Shown here: in pieces, positions 52,816-60,821 of the stretch
Numbering within the stretch: the first letter of the stretch is position 1
Layout of the letters: every line of letters starts with the position of its first letter
Translations under genes and position numbers: made by a program
The notes under the pieces: model-generated
Databases searched by the model: none
The model's input: the letters and a program-made list of their open reading frames with translations, nothing else
Told to the model about the DNA's origin: nothing
Assembly: GCA_040079795.1 (NCBI GenBank)
Contig: JBEBJQ010000013.1
Location: 1 to 64,000, forward strand
DNA length: 64,000 bases
Reading direction: 5' to 3'
Source: SXIZ01 sp040079795
GTDB lineage: Bacteria; Pseudomonadota; Gammaproteobacteria; Methylococcales; Methylomonadaceae

Positions 52816-53820
52816 ATGGTAATGCAAAATAAAGGCGGTGCTCAAATCCCCGGTCCGTTGGGTATTTTTCCTGAGAATCATGGCAGGCAGTTACCAGGGC
52901 CATTAGGGACAACGTTGTGGCAAAAGCAAGGTAATACAACAGCGCCGGCTACGCTGGTAAAAGCACCAAAAGTCACCATCATGCCGTTACCTATTTCAGG
53001 GGATGACCCAAAAGATGTGCATGCGGTTTTATGGCCGTTGTTTTCTAAAAAAGGGCTGAGTTACGATGAAGTTAAACAGGCGCCCGGCATCGCCAATTGC
53101 CCGGTTGCCGCGATACTCGCAGCCTTGGCGTTTACCAGTGTGGGGCGTTCTTATATTCAGGGCGTGCTCAGCGAGAGTACGGGTAATGTCGAGACTGATC
53201 TGTCGCCGTTAAAGTCCAAGGCCGCAATAAAGGCTAAAACAGCCTTAGCCAACCCGCCGCCGGGTATGAAAATCAGTTCGTCCAGGTACTTCACGGTTAA
53301 TCTTCCAAAAAGTACGCAAGAAGTGAGTGATGTTCTCTATACCGATGATGGGGATCGTAACAGTTGGTCGCTTTTGTATTTGCGCGATCCGAGCGAACAA
53401 TCTATCTGGGCGGCCATTTTTGAAAAGGCGCTGGCGGTTCACCTTGGCAGCTATGAAAATTTTGATGCACTGAATATTAAGGCCAATGATTTCTGGTTAA
53501 AAATAACTGGAGCCAGTCCGGGTGTTATAGAAATGAAAGCAGATACGCCTTTGAGTACAATCATTAATGCCGCTAAAAATTCTCTTCGGGTGCCTACTAT
53601 TGGCGCTTCGAATGCGGATAAAAAAGATATTGCGGTCAGGCCGGGAGCCAAAGATGCAGATAAAGAGTTTGATAAGGTTGTGACTGAATTTCATGGCTTT
53701 TCTATGTTGGGGCTCAAAGGAAAAATGATACAGCTGTATGATCCAGCCCAAGCCAAGACGATTCTAATTTCCCCCGAGGATTTCAGATTCAGTTTCAAGT
53801 TAATATTGTTCGGAAAATAG
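52816..53820 (+). CDS. Calpain/papain-like cysteine protease, candidate T6SS effector
   Basis: 334-aa protein with no signal peptide. The N-terminus has two PGPLG repeats (AQIPGPLG at ~9-16, RQLPGPLG at ~24-31), then a Pro-rich linker. A C2-calpain-like core follows: ANCPVAAILAALAFTSVGR (candidate catalytic Cys ~95 at a helix start), SIWAAIFEKALAVHLGSYE (typical of the domain), EFHGFSMLGLKGKMIQLYDPAQA (candidate His ~294 and Asp ~310). The order Cys...His...Asp fits the papain fold. AGGAGG stands before ATG. It lies 3 kb downstream of the T6SS effector module beside mobile elements, so I read it as an orphan effector. No immunity gene directly adjoins it. Confidence 0.65.
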   Translation: MVMQNKGGAQIPGPLGIFPENHGRQLPGPLGTTLWQKQGNTTAPATLVKAPKVTIMPLPISGDDPKDVHAVLWPLFSKKGLSYDEVKQAPGIANCPVAAILAALAFTSVGRSYIQGVLSESTGNVETDLSPLKSKAAIKAKTALANPPPGMKISSSRYFTVNLPKSTQEVSDVLYTDDGDRNSWSLLYLRDPSEQSIWAAIFEKALAVHLGSYENFDALNIKANDFWLKITGASPGVIEMKADTPLSTIINAAKNSLRVPTIGASNADKKDIAVRPGAKDADKEFDKVVTEFHGFSMLGLKGKMIQLYDPAQAKTILISPEDFRFSFKLILFGK

Positions 53821-53859
53821 TAAATAACGTAACTTTTGAATTTATTGAAAAAATCTAAA

Positions 53860-53932
53860 GCGGGTACTCTGGATGAAACTTGAGAAATCCGGGTTTTTTG
53901 CGGCACTAATGCCCCCGTATCTGGCCTCTCAT
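53860..53932. repeat. Decayed third copy of the REP-like element
   Basis: About 73 bases that follow the order of the REP copies (GCGGGTACTCTGGATGAAACTTGAG ..., AAATCCGGG, GGC, CCCCGTAT, GGC-CTC) with many substitutions and a missing right arm. It lies 40 bases after the cysteine protease gene. The rest of the 345-base gap to the next start shows nothing I can name. Confidence 0.55.
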
Positions 53933-54165
53933 TATTTTTATTTAAGCCATGTAAGTTTGTTCTCCACTTTTTTACGCTGAATTTGGTTAATCGGCTTTAA
54001 TTTGAATACTCTTAGTGATAAAGTAAAAGTGGAGTGTTGCTTCTGGTTGTTGTGTTAAAGCAGTACGCTGTGAATTGCCCTTTGGATGTTTAATATAGAG
54101 TGACTTGCTCCTTCAATAAATTGAATATTAACGTATTTAAAATTTTAACGTGTATCATTAAACTT

Positions 54166-54603
54166 ATGAAAATTTTTCCATTGATTAAAACAGGGTTAGT
54201 TGCTGGCTTGGTTAGCTTAATAGTTATGTTAGCAGTGACGGGTTGTTCAGATGATAAAGACAAAACTGAAGCGGCTAAGGGTGAATCTGTTAGTCACGAA
54301 TTGTTAAATGCTAAGGTGACTGATGAAGAAAGGCAAAAGTTTGAGCATGATTTTGAGAGCCAATGTGTGGCAAGGGAAGCCAAGAATGCAACGGACAAAG
54401 AAGAAGCTGAGGTTCGCTTTACGGAACCTTGCCGGTGTATCGCTACTTTTATGATGAAAGATTTAACGGCTATAGAAGCTGAAAAATTTCTCCAGGAGCA
54501 TGAAGATGCCCAATCGTTAAGAATTAAATATGAAAATGCCGCATATCATTGCTTGCAACAAAAAGCCCATCCCAAAGGCCCTAATTTTTCAAAACCACAA
54601 TAA
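54166..54603 (+). CDS. Cys-containing lipoprotein of unknown function
   Basis: 145-aa lipoprotein. ATG 54166 is preferred to an upstream GTG (54100) because the signal peptide starts there (KIFPLIKTGLVAGLVSLIVMLAVTGC). The lipobox is AVTGC, and Asp residues follow the Cys. The mature part is charged and helical, with Cys residues in FESQCVARE, EPCRCIATFMMKD and YHCLQQ, four in all besides the lipid Cys, so two disulphides or metal binding are possible. Not recognised. It might be an immunity protein for the upstream protease, but a 345-base gap with a decayed repeat lies between. Confidence 0.65.
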   Translation: MKIFPLIKTGLVAGLVSLIVMLAVTGCSDDKDKTEAAKGESVSHELLNAKVTDEERQKFEHDFESQCVAREAKNATDKEEAEVRFTEPCRCIATFMMKDLTAIEAEKFLQEHEDAQSLRIKYENAAYHCLQQKAHPKGPNFSKPQ

Positions 54604-54611
54604 TCCAGTTA

Positions 54612-54650
54612 ATCACCCCATGTACTTCGCGCACAAAAACATGGGGTGAT
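54612..54650. terminator. Hairpin between convergent genes
   Basis: Perfect 11-bp stem ATCACCCCATG/CATGGGGTGAT with a 17-base loop. It lies between the lipoprotein stop and the DUF2063 stop. It could end transcription from both sides, although no T-run is present on either strand. Confidence 0.55.
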
Positions 54651-54654
54651 CGCC

Positions 54655-55410
54655 TTAAGAAACGGCCGTAATAATATTCTTTTCGGCAAATTCTTTTAGG
54701 ATTTGTAAGCCCCCTTCCATAACTACTTCAGGGTCAGGATGCTTCGATTCACTGGCTATCTGCTGCAAGTAAGCACGAGTAAGCAGGCTTGGGTTTTCTT
54801 GAATGATGTTGAGTAGTCTGTAGGTGATGGGGTTTAAAGCAATAAACCCGACTTCATCTTGTTGGTCGCGGTAAACAATTAAAAATGTCGGTTCTGCGGG
54901 TGCTTCAGTTGGTAAAAAATCCGGTGAAATTTTTTGAACCGGGTATTGGTAAGCGAGCAACCAGCTTAAAGGGGATAATAAAATTGCTTTATCCATTAGA
55001 TTTTCAAGCGCGGAGTTAATGGCCAGTTCTTCTTCGGCGATGGATAAGGCCAATTCTGCCCATTCATAATGTGCAAGTTCCAATAAAAACGGAAAATCGT
55101 TGGGGTTGTTGCGTTCGTCTTGCAGATAGCTTAAAAACTCTTGGGGAATGTCACAAAAATAGGGCGTTTTGTTGGCGTGTTGGATGAAGAAATCCCGGAT
55201 TAAGGCTTGCCATTGTGATGCGGATAAAATTTTATTCAATACTGGGAAATTGCTGCTTAAAAAACTTTCCACGTTATTAAATATTAATTCAGCATACATC
55301 TTCATGCGTTCAGGCTTAAGCTCAGGAGGCATGGGGCGGTGTAAAGGATCCCTGATATAAGCGGTAAAGTCAGCCTGCTGTTGTTTGAGATTAAACGGTT
55401 TGCTGTTCAT
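54655..55410 (-). CDS. DUF2063 RiPP partner protein (HvfC/BufC-like)
   Basis: 251-aa DUF2063 protein. ATG 55410 follows AGGAAA; a longer upstream start is unlikely. N-terminal pattern QQADFTAYIRDPLHRPMPPELKPERMKMYAELIFNNVESFLSSNFPVLNKILSASQWQALIRDFFIQHANKTPYFCDIPQEFLSYL is typical. The C-terminal domain (NPITYRLLNIIQENPSLL) is winged-helix-like. In MNIO systems this protein binds the precursor and delivers it to the oxidase. It overlaps the MNIO gene by 20 bases, so the two are made together. Confidence 0.92.
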   Translation of the reverse strand: MNSKPFNLKQQQADFTAYIRDPLHRPMPPELKPERMKMYAELIFNNVESFLSSNFPVLNKILSASQWQALIRDFFIQHANKTPYFCDIPQEFLSYLQDERNNPNDFPFLLELAHYEWAELALSIAEEELAINSALENLMDKAILLSPLSWLLAYQYPVQKISPDFLPTEAPAEPTFLIVYRDQQDEVGFIALNPITYRLLNIIQENPSLLTRAYLQQIASESKHPDPEVVMEGGLQILKEFAEKNIITAVS

Positions 55411-56242
55411 GTTGCTGTTTCCTGGCGTGTTGAATGCTTTTGATGGTGTCAACTTCCTGCACTAACTCGGGGAAAGCTGGAATGTTAAAGTCGCGCTCCA
55501 AAAGCGTTGGGAACACACCGAAGAGTTCATATGCTTTTGCCAGTAAAGCCCAAACTGGATCAATGACTGGCGCGCCGTGCGTATCGACCAAAAAATCTTC
55601 AGCTTCCACATAATGTCCGGCAATATGGGCATAGGCGATGCGTGTCGCAGGGATCGCGCGAAGAAAGGTTGCCGCATCGTAGCCATGATTTACACTGTTA
55701 ACGACAATGTTATTAATATCCAGTAAAACATCACAATCGGCCTCGCGAATAACGGCATTAAAAAAATCAATTTCTGCCATTTCCTGTCCAGGCGCAGCAT
55801 AATAAGACACATTTTCAAGGGCAATACGCTGTTCTAAAATATCTTGCACACGCCGAATTCTTGCTGCAACGTGTTTGATGGCTTCCTGGGTAAAAGGAAT
55901 TGGCATCAAATCGTACAAGTGCCCCTGATGGCTACAATAACTTAAATGTTCGCTATAAAATTTAATGTGATGTTTTGACATAAAATTTTTTAGCGCTTTG
56001 AGAAAGTCTTCATCCAGGGGATCGGTGCTCCCGATTGATAAGGATAAGCCATGACAAATAAAGGGGTAACGTTCAGTCATGGCGCGAAATGCCCTGCCGA
56101 ATTTGCCGCCGATGGTCATCCAATTTTCTGGCGCAACTTCATAAAAGTCGATTGTTTTGGGTGGGGAGGCGAGCGCATCAGATAAAAATGAACGGCGTAA
56201 ACCCAGCCCAGCCCCATTAACTAAATTTTGAATTGTGTCCAT
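55391..56242 (-). CDS. MNIO (DUF692) multinuclear iron oxidase of a bufferin-type RiPP pathway
   Basis: 283-aa DUF692 enzyme. ATG 56242 is chosen because AAGGTG lies 5 bases before it. TIM-barrel pattern with probable iron ligands in YPFICHGLSLSIGS, FYSEHLSYC, ALENVSYYA, DVLLDINNIVVNSVNHGYDA, YAHIAGHYVE, VDTHGAPV and LLERDFNIP. All family motifs look intact. MNIO enzymes modify Cys residues of the precursor, for example to oxazolone-thioamide or thiooxazole groups that bind copper. The precursor gene lies directly upstream behind a terminator. Confidence 0.95.
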   Translation of the reverse strand: MDTIQNLVNGAGLGLRRSFLSDALASPPKTIDFYEVAPENWMTIGGKFGRAFRAMTERYPFICHGLSLSIGSTDPLDEDFLKALKNFMSKHHIKFYSEHLSYCSHQGHLYDLMPIPFTQEAIKHVAARIRRVQDILEQRIALENVSYYAAPGQEMAEIDFFNAVIREADCDVLLDINNIVVNSVNHGYDAATFLRAIPATRIAYAHIAGHYVEAEDFLVDTHGAPVIDPVWALLAKAYELFGVFPTLLERDFNIPAFPELVQEVDTIKSIQHARKQQHEQQTV

Positions 56243-56276
56243 GTGAACACCTTGTAAGAAAATCGACACTGCAATT

Positions 56277-56304
56277 AGAAAAAAGGCGGGTTAAACCCGC
56301 CTTT
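56277..56304 (-). terminator. Intrinsic terminator between RiPP precursor and MNIO genes
   Basis: On the minus strand AAAGGCGGGT and ACCCGCCTTT form a GC-rich stem around a short TTA loop and are followed by a run of seven T. It lies after the precursor stop and before the MNIO start. It would give many precursor transcripts per enzyme transcript. A second hairpin, TGTTGAT/ATCAACA (56311-56330), lies between it and the precursor stop. Confidence 0.88.
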
Positions 56305-56350
56305 GGTAAATGTTGATAAAAGCATCAACAATTTACAGGGGCAAATAGGG

Positions 56351-56809
56351 TTATTTTGACGGAGACATTTTTGCGCCGCAAGCCGCTTCCATATCTTTGG
56401 ATTTCATGCCCGCATCGCCGCTTTTCATACCGGGCATCGCTGCACCGCAGGCCATTTCACCGGCTTTAGCATCGCCTGCTGGCTTGGCATCTGCTGCTGG
56501 TTTAGCATCGCCCATAGCACCGCAAGCGCCTTCTTTACCTTTCATCATTGCGCCGCAGGTTTGCTCCATGCCTTCCTTCATTTTGCCGTCTTTCATCATG
56601 GCACCGCATTTAGCTTCGCCACAGGCACCTTCAGTTTTTTTAGCTGCGCCACTATCGCTTGCTTTTTCAGCTGGTACAACACCTGCAACCTGCATATAGC
56701 CTTGCGACATTTCGTTCATCGCAAAGGGATTCGTTTCTGCACTCACAGAACCAGCTACAAAACTTGCCGCAATTGCAGCGATTAATGGTGTTTTATTTAA
56801 GTTTTTCAT
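56351..56809 (-). CDS. Bufferin/HvfA-like exported RiPP precursor with six ExxCG motifs
   Basis: 152-aa precursor. Signal peptide LNKTPLIAAIAASFVAGSVSA, cleavage before ETNP. All six Cys (63, 68, 85, 96, 121, 144) stand in the motif E-x-x-C-G: EGACG, EAKCG, EQTCG, EGACG, EMACG, EAACG. Several are followed by A-M-M or A-M, giving a Met-rich, Lys/Gly/Ala/Asp linker composition (20 or so Met). Precursors with EGKCG repeats plus DUF692 and DUF2063 are known from HvfA and bufferins, where modified Cys bind copper. A sec-exported copper-buffering peptide is inferred. GAGGA precedes ATG. No DoxX gene follows. Confidence 0.9.
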   Translation of the reverse strand: MKNLNKTPLIAAIAASFVAGSVSAETNPFAMNEMSQGYMQVAGVVPAEKASDSGAAKKTEGACGEAKCGAMMKDGKMKEGMEQTCGAMMKGKEGACGAMGDAKPAADAKPAGDAKAGEMACGAAMPGMKSGDAGMKSKDMEAACGAKMSPSK

Positions 56810-56993
56810 TATTCATCCTCGTCAATCTAGTTATCATTATGGGAGTACATTCTATCATTTCATTTAAAACAGGCTTGGATCGTACATCAATAAGACAGTT
56901 AAAGTATCTTGAATACATTTTTGTGTCAATTTCAATCAATTGTCAGACTACTTTGTGCTTTAACAGTTCAATCTACCGGTGACGATTAAAAAG

Positions 56994-57629
56994 TTATATT
57001 AATGATTTTTGTTTAAAATCACATATGTCATTAATCACGCAATTTTCACAGTGTGGCTTTCTGGCCGTGCAGGTATAACGGCCATGCAAAATTAACAAAT
57101 GGTGCGCATTGACTTTATGCTGCGCGGGTACATATTTGTCAAGTTTTTGCTCTACGATTAATACCGTTTTCCCAGGGGCTAATCCGGTGCGGTTAGCGAC
57201 CCTAAAAATATGTGTATCCACGGCAATGGTTGGCTGGCCGAACGCAGTATTTAAGATAACATTAGCCGTTTTGCGCCCAACGCCAGGCAAACTTTCAAGC
57301 GCATCCCGCTTTTCGGGCACTTGCCCATTATAATCCGCTAAAAGTTTTTGGCAAAGCAAGATGATATTGTGCGCTTTGGTGTTAAACAAGCCAATTGTTT
57401 TAATCAAGTCCCTTAATGCTGGCTCGCCTAGTGCTATCATCGCCTCCGGGGTATTTGCGAGGGTGAATAAGCTGGCGGTGGCTTTATTCACGCTTTTATC
57501 AGTTGCCTGCGCCGATAAGACGACTGCAATTAATAATTCAAACACTGAGCTATAGCACAACTCTGTTTTAGGCTCTGGTATGGCAGCAGCTAAACGGTTA
57601 AAAATTTCTCGGCGGTTTGCTTGATTCAT
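56994..57629 (-). CDS. nth: Endonuclease III (DNA glycosylase/AP lyase)
   Basis: 211-aa base-excision repair enzyme for oxidised pyrimidines. Helix-hairpin-helix and catalytic Lys in LPGVGRKTANVILNTAFG, catalytic Asp in IAVDTHIFRVANR. The [4Fe-4S] ligands follow the exact C-x6-C-x2-C-x5-C spacing in CTARKPHCENCVINDIC. Length equals E. coli Nth. It starts 12 bases after the upstream lipoprotein gene and is probably co-transcribed; the usual rnf partners are absent. Confidence 0.96.
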   Translation of the reverse strand: MNQANRREIFNRLAAAIPEPKTELCYSSVFELLIAVVLSAQATDKSVNKATASLFTLANTPEAMIALGEPALRDLIKTIGLFNTKAHNIILLCQKLLADYNGQVPEKRDALESLPGVGRKTANVILNTAFGQPTIAVDTHIFRVANRTGLAPGKTVLIVEQKLDKYVPAQHKVNAHHLLILHGRYTCTARKPHCENCVINDICDFKQKSLI

Positions 57630-57641
57630 TAACGTTTTTAA

Positions 57642-58277
57642 TCAAATGCTTGGAAAAATGTTTTGCGGTTCATTTTCTTGTGCATCCTTGGTTGCTTCAC
57701 AGCCATTTTTATAAAAAACCAAATCGGCATCAAATGGCTGTACAGCAATTTTTAAAGTAGATTTAGTCTGAAAATTCGTAATACTTGATGCTATTGCAGC
57801 TTGAAATAAGGGTTGAAATTGTTGGGTCAGGTTTTGGTGGGTAACTTTTGGGTCACTATTTGGGGTATCGGTGCCAAAGTTAATTTTATTGACTACAGTT
57901 TGCAGAGCCACAACAGAAAAATCAGTAATCGTTTTTTCAAATTCAGCAAACACTTGATTGCCTTGCTGCGTTTTAATACGTTGCACGTCGTCTGCATCGG
58001 CGTATAGTAAAAACACGCCTTTCACGCCTTGTTGTGGATTTTTACAGGCGCCGCCTTCCATCATACGCACCAATTGCATCGGTTTTCCCGCCTTGAGGAT
58101 GGTCATGGGCGGATCGCCCTCTGCTTTGGGGATTTTATTAATAATAGTTTGATCGTTAGTGACCGCTGGCGTTTCGGGCGTTTGAATTTTCGGGGTGCTG
58201 GTGCAGGCGCTTAAGGCTAAAAGGGATAACATCGTAAGCAGTTTTAATAGTTTCGGATAATCAGTATCAGGGTTCAT
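57642..58277 (-). CDS. Lipoprotein of unknown function upstream of nth
   Basis: 211-aa lipoprotein: signal LLKLLTMLSLLALSAC with the lipobox ALSAC, then a polar linker and a soluble domain (MTILKAGKPMQLVRMMEGGACKNPQQGVKGVFLLYADADDVQRIKTQQGNQVFAEFEKTITDFSVVALQ) with two further Cys that may pair. Not recognised. Its close spacing to nth suggests one transcript, without a clear functional link. Confidence 0.75.
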   Translation of the reverse strand: MNPDTDYPKLLKLLTMLSLLALSACTSTPKIQTPETPAVTNDQTIINKIPKAEGDPPMTILKAGKPMQLVRMMEGGACKNPQQGVKGVFLLYADADDVQRIKTQQGNQVFAEFEKTITDFSVVALQTVVNKINFGTDTPNSDPKVTHQNLTQQFQPLFQAAIASSITNFQTKSTLKIAVQPFDADLVFYKNGCEATKDAQENEPQNIFPSI

Positions 58278-58382
58278 AGCGATAAAGTTAAATAAGAAAA
58301 AGGTTGAACTTCAAGAACAGGATACGATTAAAACTTAGCATGTCAATGCGCTGTTTTATTGATGTTTTTCGGGTGGGGAAAA

Positions 58383-58787
58383 TCACTGCTTTACAGCTAA
58401 TGACTTCAAAAATAAACCCAAACCACCAAATGCTAAGACCAATATAACCAGTAGGTCAAACGCGCTCATGGTTATAAAACTGAAGTGCATCGAGGCAATG
58501 ACACCAAAAATTAAGGCGATTAATGAGCCCAAGGTTAATATCCACCCCAATAAGTTTTTAGCGTTATAGAAGATCATGCCAATACCGAAAATGAAGGGAA
58601 TCATAACCATGCCGCTGGTGATGGAAAAAAGGCTGCCGAATAGGTTTAATCCGTATAGTTGGTAGCCAAACCCAAAGCTGGTAGACACCAGGATGGATTT
58701 AAACAGCAAATAAAAGCCACCGCACATCATGGCTAACCCCAGCCAAAATTGTCCTATACCACCATTGGTTCCACCGGCACCGCGCAT
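58383..58787 (-). CDS. Small membrane protein of unknown function
   Basis: 134-aa protein with a Gly-rich start (RGAGGTNGGIGQFWLGL) and about four hydrophobic segments (MMCGGFYLLFKSILVS, LFSITSGMVMIPFIFGIGMIF, GWILTLGSLIALIFGVIA, FDLLVILVLAFGGLGLFL). Some Gly-rich small membrane proteins of this style occur widely in Proteobacteria without known role. It lies 109 bases behind the HAD hydrolase gene in the same direction. Confidence 0.7.
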   Translation of the reverse strand: MRGAGGTNGGIGQFWLGLAMMCGGFYLLFKSILVSTSFGFGYQLYGLNLFGSLFSITSGMVMIPFIFGIGMIFYNAKNLLGWILTLGSLIALIFGVIASMHFSFITMSAFDLLVILVLAFGGLGLFLKSLAVKQ

Positions 58788-58896
58788 AAGTAATTCCCCG
58801 TTAGTTAATGAAAATGTTGAAATTTTAAACCGTTTGATTCTAACAGGCCATTAATCAGAGCGCATTGCTTGTTGATTGTTGTCGCTTGAAAAAGCA

Positions 58897-59649
58897 TTAA
58901 CGGGTAATAAAATTGCCGAGGTCGATCACCGGTATGCCAGCCTGTTTTGCGTCCAGCCGGTCTTGCGGCGTGTTATAACCCCAGTCTGCAAGTTCTAAGT
59001 TTACACCTTGTAGCCTGGTATTTTCTTTAACACTTAACAGGGCGGGTAACCGGTCTTCTATAAAGATGACTTCGGTGTTCGGGTGTTGGGCGACTAAACT
59101 GATTAAAACTTCATCCTTATTTATTTTTCGATCCAGGCCAAAGATGTGCCGTTCAGGGACAAAAATGTCATTGGCGTTCAGTATCTGGGTAACAAAGCGT
59201 TCCTGTTTGGTGGTTAGGATATACCATGAACCCTGTTGGTTAAGTGCAGTTAGCTTTTCCGCAACGCCTGGGAATAAGGGGTTTAAAGTTAGCCACTCTT
59301 CTAAATTATTCTGAATCCAGATGTCACGGGTGCTGCTAAATAGCTCTTTTAGCCTGCTTATATCCCTGCCGGTGCTTGCGATAATGGCTGGTTTCTGCTC
59401 TGTGAAATGTTTCAGGATGGATTCGGCCGATTCACCCTGAAAGAGCAAACGCATGATTAAGGCCGCTTCATAACCGGTTTCAAGGATGGGTCTGGCCTGC
59501 CGGAATTGTGCGCTTAGCGCTTGGGGTTGCCGGGTGGGCATATCGTCCCATATTTGTAGCGCAGTCTTCCAACCGGCCATCCCGGTTTCCAAGGCACTGT
59601 CACAAATAACACCGTCAAAATCAAGCGCATAAAGCGGGGTATGGGTCAT
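58897..59649 (-). CDS. HAD-superfamily hydrolase (phosphatase-like)
   Basis: 250-aa soluble HAD protein. Motif I ALDFDGVICDSALE (nucleophile Asp and acid Asp), motif II LTTKQERF, motif III Lys in DRKINKDEVL, motif IV VIFIEDRLPALL. A helical cap lies between motifs I and II. The overall form resembles phosphoglycolate-type phosphatases, but the substrate is unknown. It follows exbD by 44 bases and may belong to the tonB operon. Confidence 0.88.
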   Translation of the reverse strand: MTHTPLYALDFDGVICDSALETGMAGWKTALQIWDDMPTRQPQALSAQFRQARPILETGYEAALIMRLLFQGESAESILKHFTEQKPAIIASTGRDISRLKELFSSTRDIWIQNNLEEWLTLNPLFPGVAEKLTALNQQGSWYILTTKQERFVTQILNANDIFVPERHIFGLDRKINKDEVLISLVAQHPNTEVIFIEDRLPALLSVKENTRLQGVNLELADWGYNTPQDRLDAKQAGIPVIDLGNFITR

Positions 59650-59693
59650 GTTATTCTCTAAGCCTGGTATATTTTCGAAGCGTAAGTTGATGT

Positions 59694-60104
59694 TTATTCT
59701 TCCAGCGTAACAAAGCCTATTTTAGCAATACCAGAATGCTGGATAGCGGCTATCGCTTCTGCAACTTTGCCATAATTAACGGCTTCATCGGCGTACAGAT
59801 GTATGGAGGCTTCAGGATTACGGGTCAATTCAGCTTTTAACAAAGCTTCTAGTGCGGTTAGGTCGGTCACGGCATTTTTATTTAAGGTAATGGTGCCTGT
59901 TGCGTCGATCCCGAGTTGCAGGGGCTGGTCTTTAATATCCGGCTCGGTTGTGGCGGTTTTCGGTAAATTAACTTTAACGGATTGGGTCAACAGCGGGGCG
60001 GTTACCAGAAGGATAATGACCAGCACTAACATGACATCAACCAGCGGCGTTACGTTAATGTCGCTGATGGCATCCTGGTCGTCGGATTGGGATTTAAAAG
60101 CCAT
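59694..60104 (-). CDS. exbD: ExbD/TolR-family energy-transducing protein
   Basis: 136-aa protein: cytoplasmic N-terminus DAISDINVTPLVDVMLVLVIILLVTAPLL with the conserved membrane Asp that conducts protons, then a periplasmic domain (SVKVNLPKT, IHLYADEAVNYGKVAEAIAAIQHSGIAKIGFVT). With ExbB it forms the proton motor that drives TonB. Five bases separate it from exbB. Confidence 0.93.
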   Translation of the reverse strand: MAFKSQSDDQDAISDINVTPLVDVMLVLVIILLVTAPLLTQSVKVNLPKTATTEPDIKDQPLQLGIDATGTITLNKNAVTDLTALEALLKAELTRNPEASIHLYADEAVNYGKVAEAIAAIQHSGIAKIGFVTLEE

Positions 60105-60109
60105 GGGGG

Positions 60110-60778
60110 TTACTCCTGTTTTGGTTGTGCTTTAGTAAACGCGATGTGCATAAAGCCATCGGCAAAATTTTCCATTACTAAGCGTTGTAATTTGCTGCGA
60201 CGTTGAAAGAAGTTGTAGGCTAAAACTGCTGGTACCGCGACGGCGATACCGACAGCGGTCGCGATTAACGCATCGCCGATCGGTCCTGCTACGACATCCA
60301 GGCTGGCCGAGCCGCTTTTGCTAATGTCTTGCAGGGCGCGCATGATACCGAAAACGGTACCGAATAAGCCGACAAACGGGGCGGTACTCCCGATGCTGGC
60401 CAATAAAGTTAAGCCACTTTCAATGCGGTGTTGTTCTTCCTGTATTTGTTTACGCAAAGCCTGTTCTAGGAGTTCCTGTGGAGATAAACTTTGAAACTTG
60501 ATGGTTTTTACACCAGCCCGTTGTACTGCTTCTATCCAGTTAAATCCGCATAAGGCAATTCTTGTTAGCGGGCCACGCGACTTTTTTACGGTAAATGCTT
60601 TAGCAATAGAGGTGTCTGTTGACTCCCAAAATGCATCATCAAAGAGCCTGTTATGGAAATTATTGCTGCTTAATTCCCAAATTTTATAAATGATCAGGGT
60701 CCAGGTTATGATAGAAAAAGCGATTAAAACGTACAAAGTGCCGTCGATTATGAGGGCAGGGCTAAACGAATATGACAT
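60110..60778 (-). CDS. exbB: ExbB/TolQ-family proton channel protein
   Basis: 222-aa protein with one N-terminal membrane segment and the conserved double segment (IQEEQHRIESGLTLLASIGSTAPFVGLFGTVFGIMRALQDI and GPIGDALIATAVGIAVAVPAVLAYNFF), typical of MotA/TolQ/ExbB. Pentamers hold ExbD dimers and pass protons. The start is a plain ATG. The order tonB-exbB-exbD marks it as the TonB motor rather than Tol-Pal. Confidence 0.95.
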   Translation of the reverse strand: MSYSFSPALIIDGTLYVLIAFSIITWTLIIYKIWELSSNNFHNRLFDDAFWESTDTSIAKAFTVKKSRGPLTRIALCGFNWIEAVQRAGVKTIKFQSLSPQELLEQALRKQIQEEQHRIESGLTLLASIGSTAPFVGLFGTVFGIMRALQDISKSGSASLDVVAGPIGDALIATAVGIAVAVPAVLAYNFFQRRSKLQRLVMENFADGFMHIAFTKAQPKQE

Positions 60779-60821
60779 TATAATTTCCTGTGCTTAATTG
60801 CGGTTTGAAGTTAATAATTAT

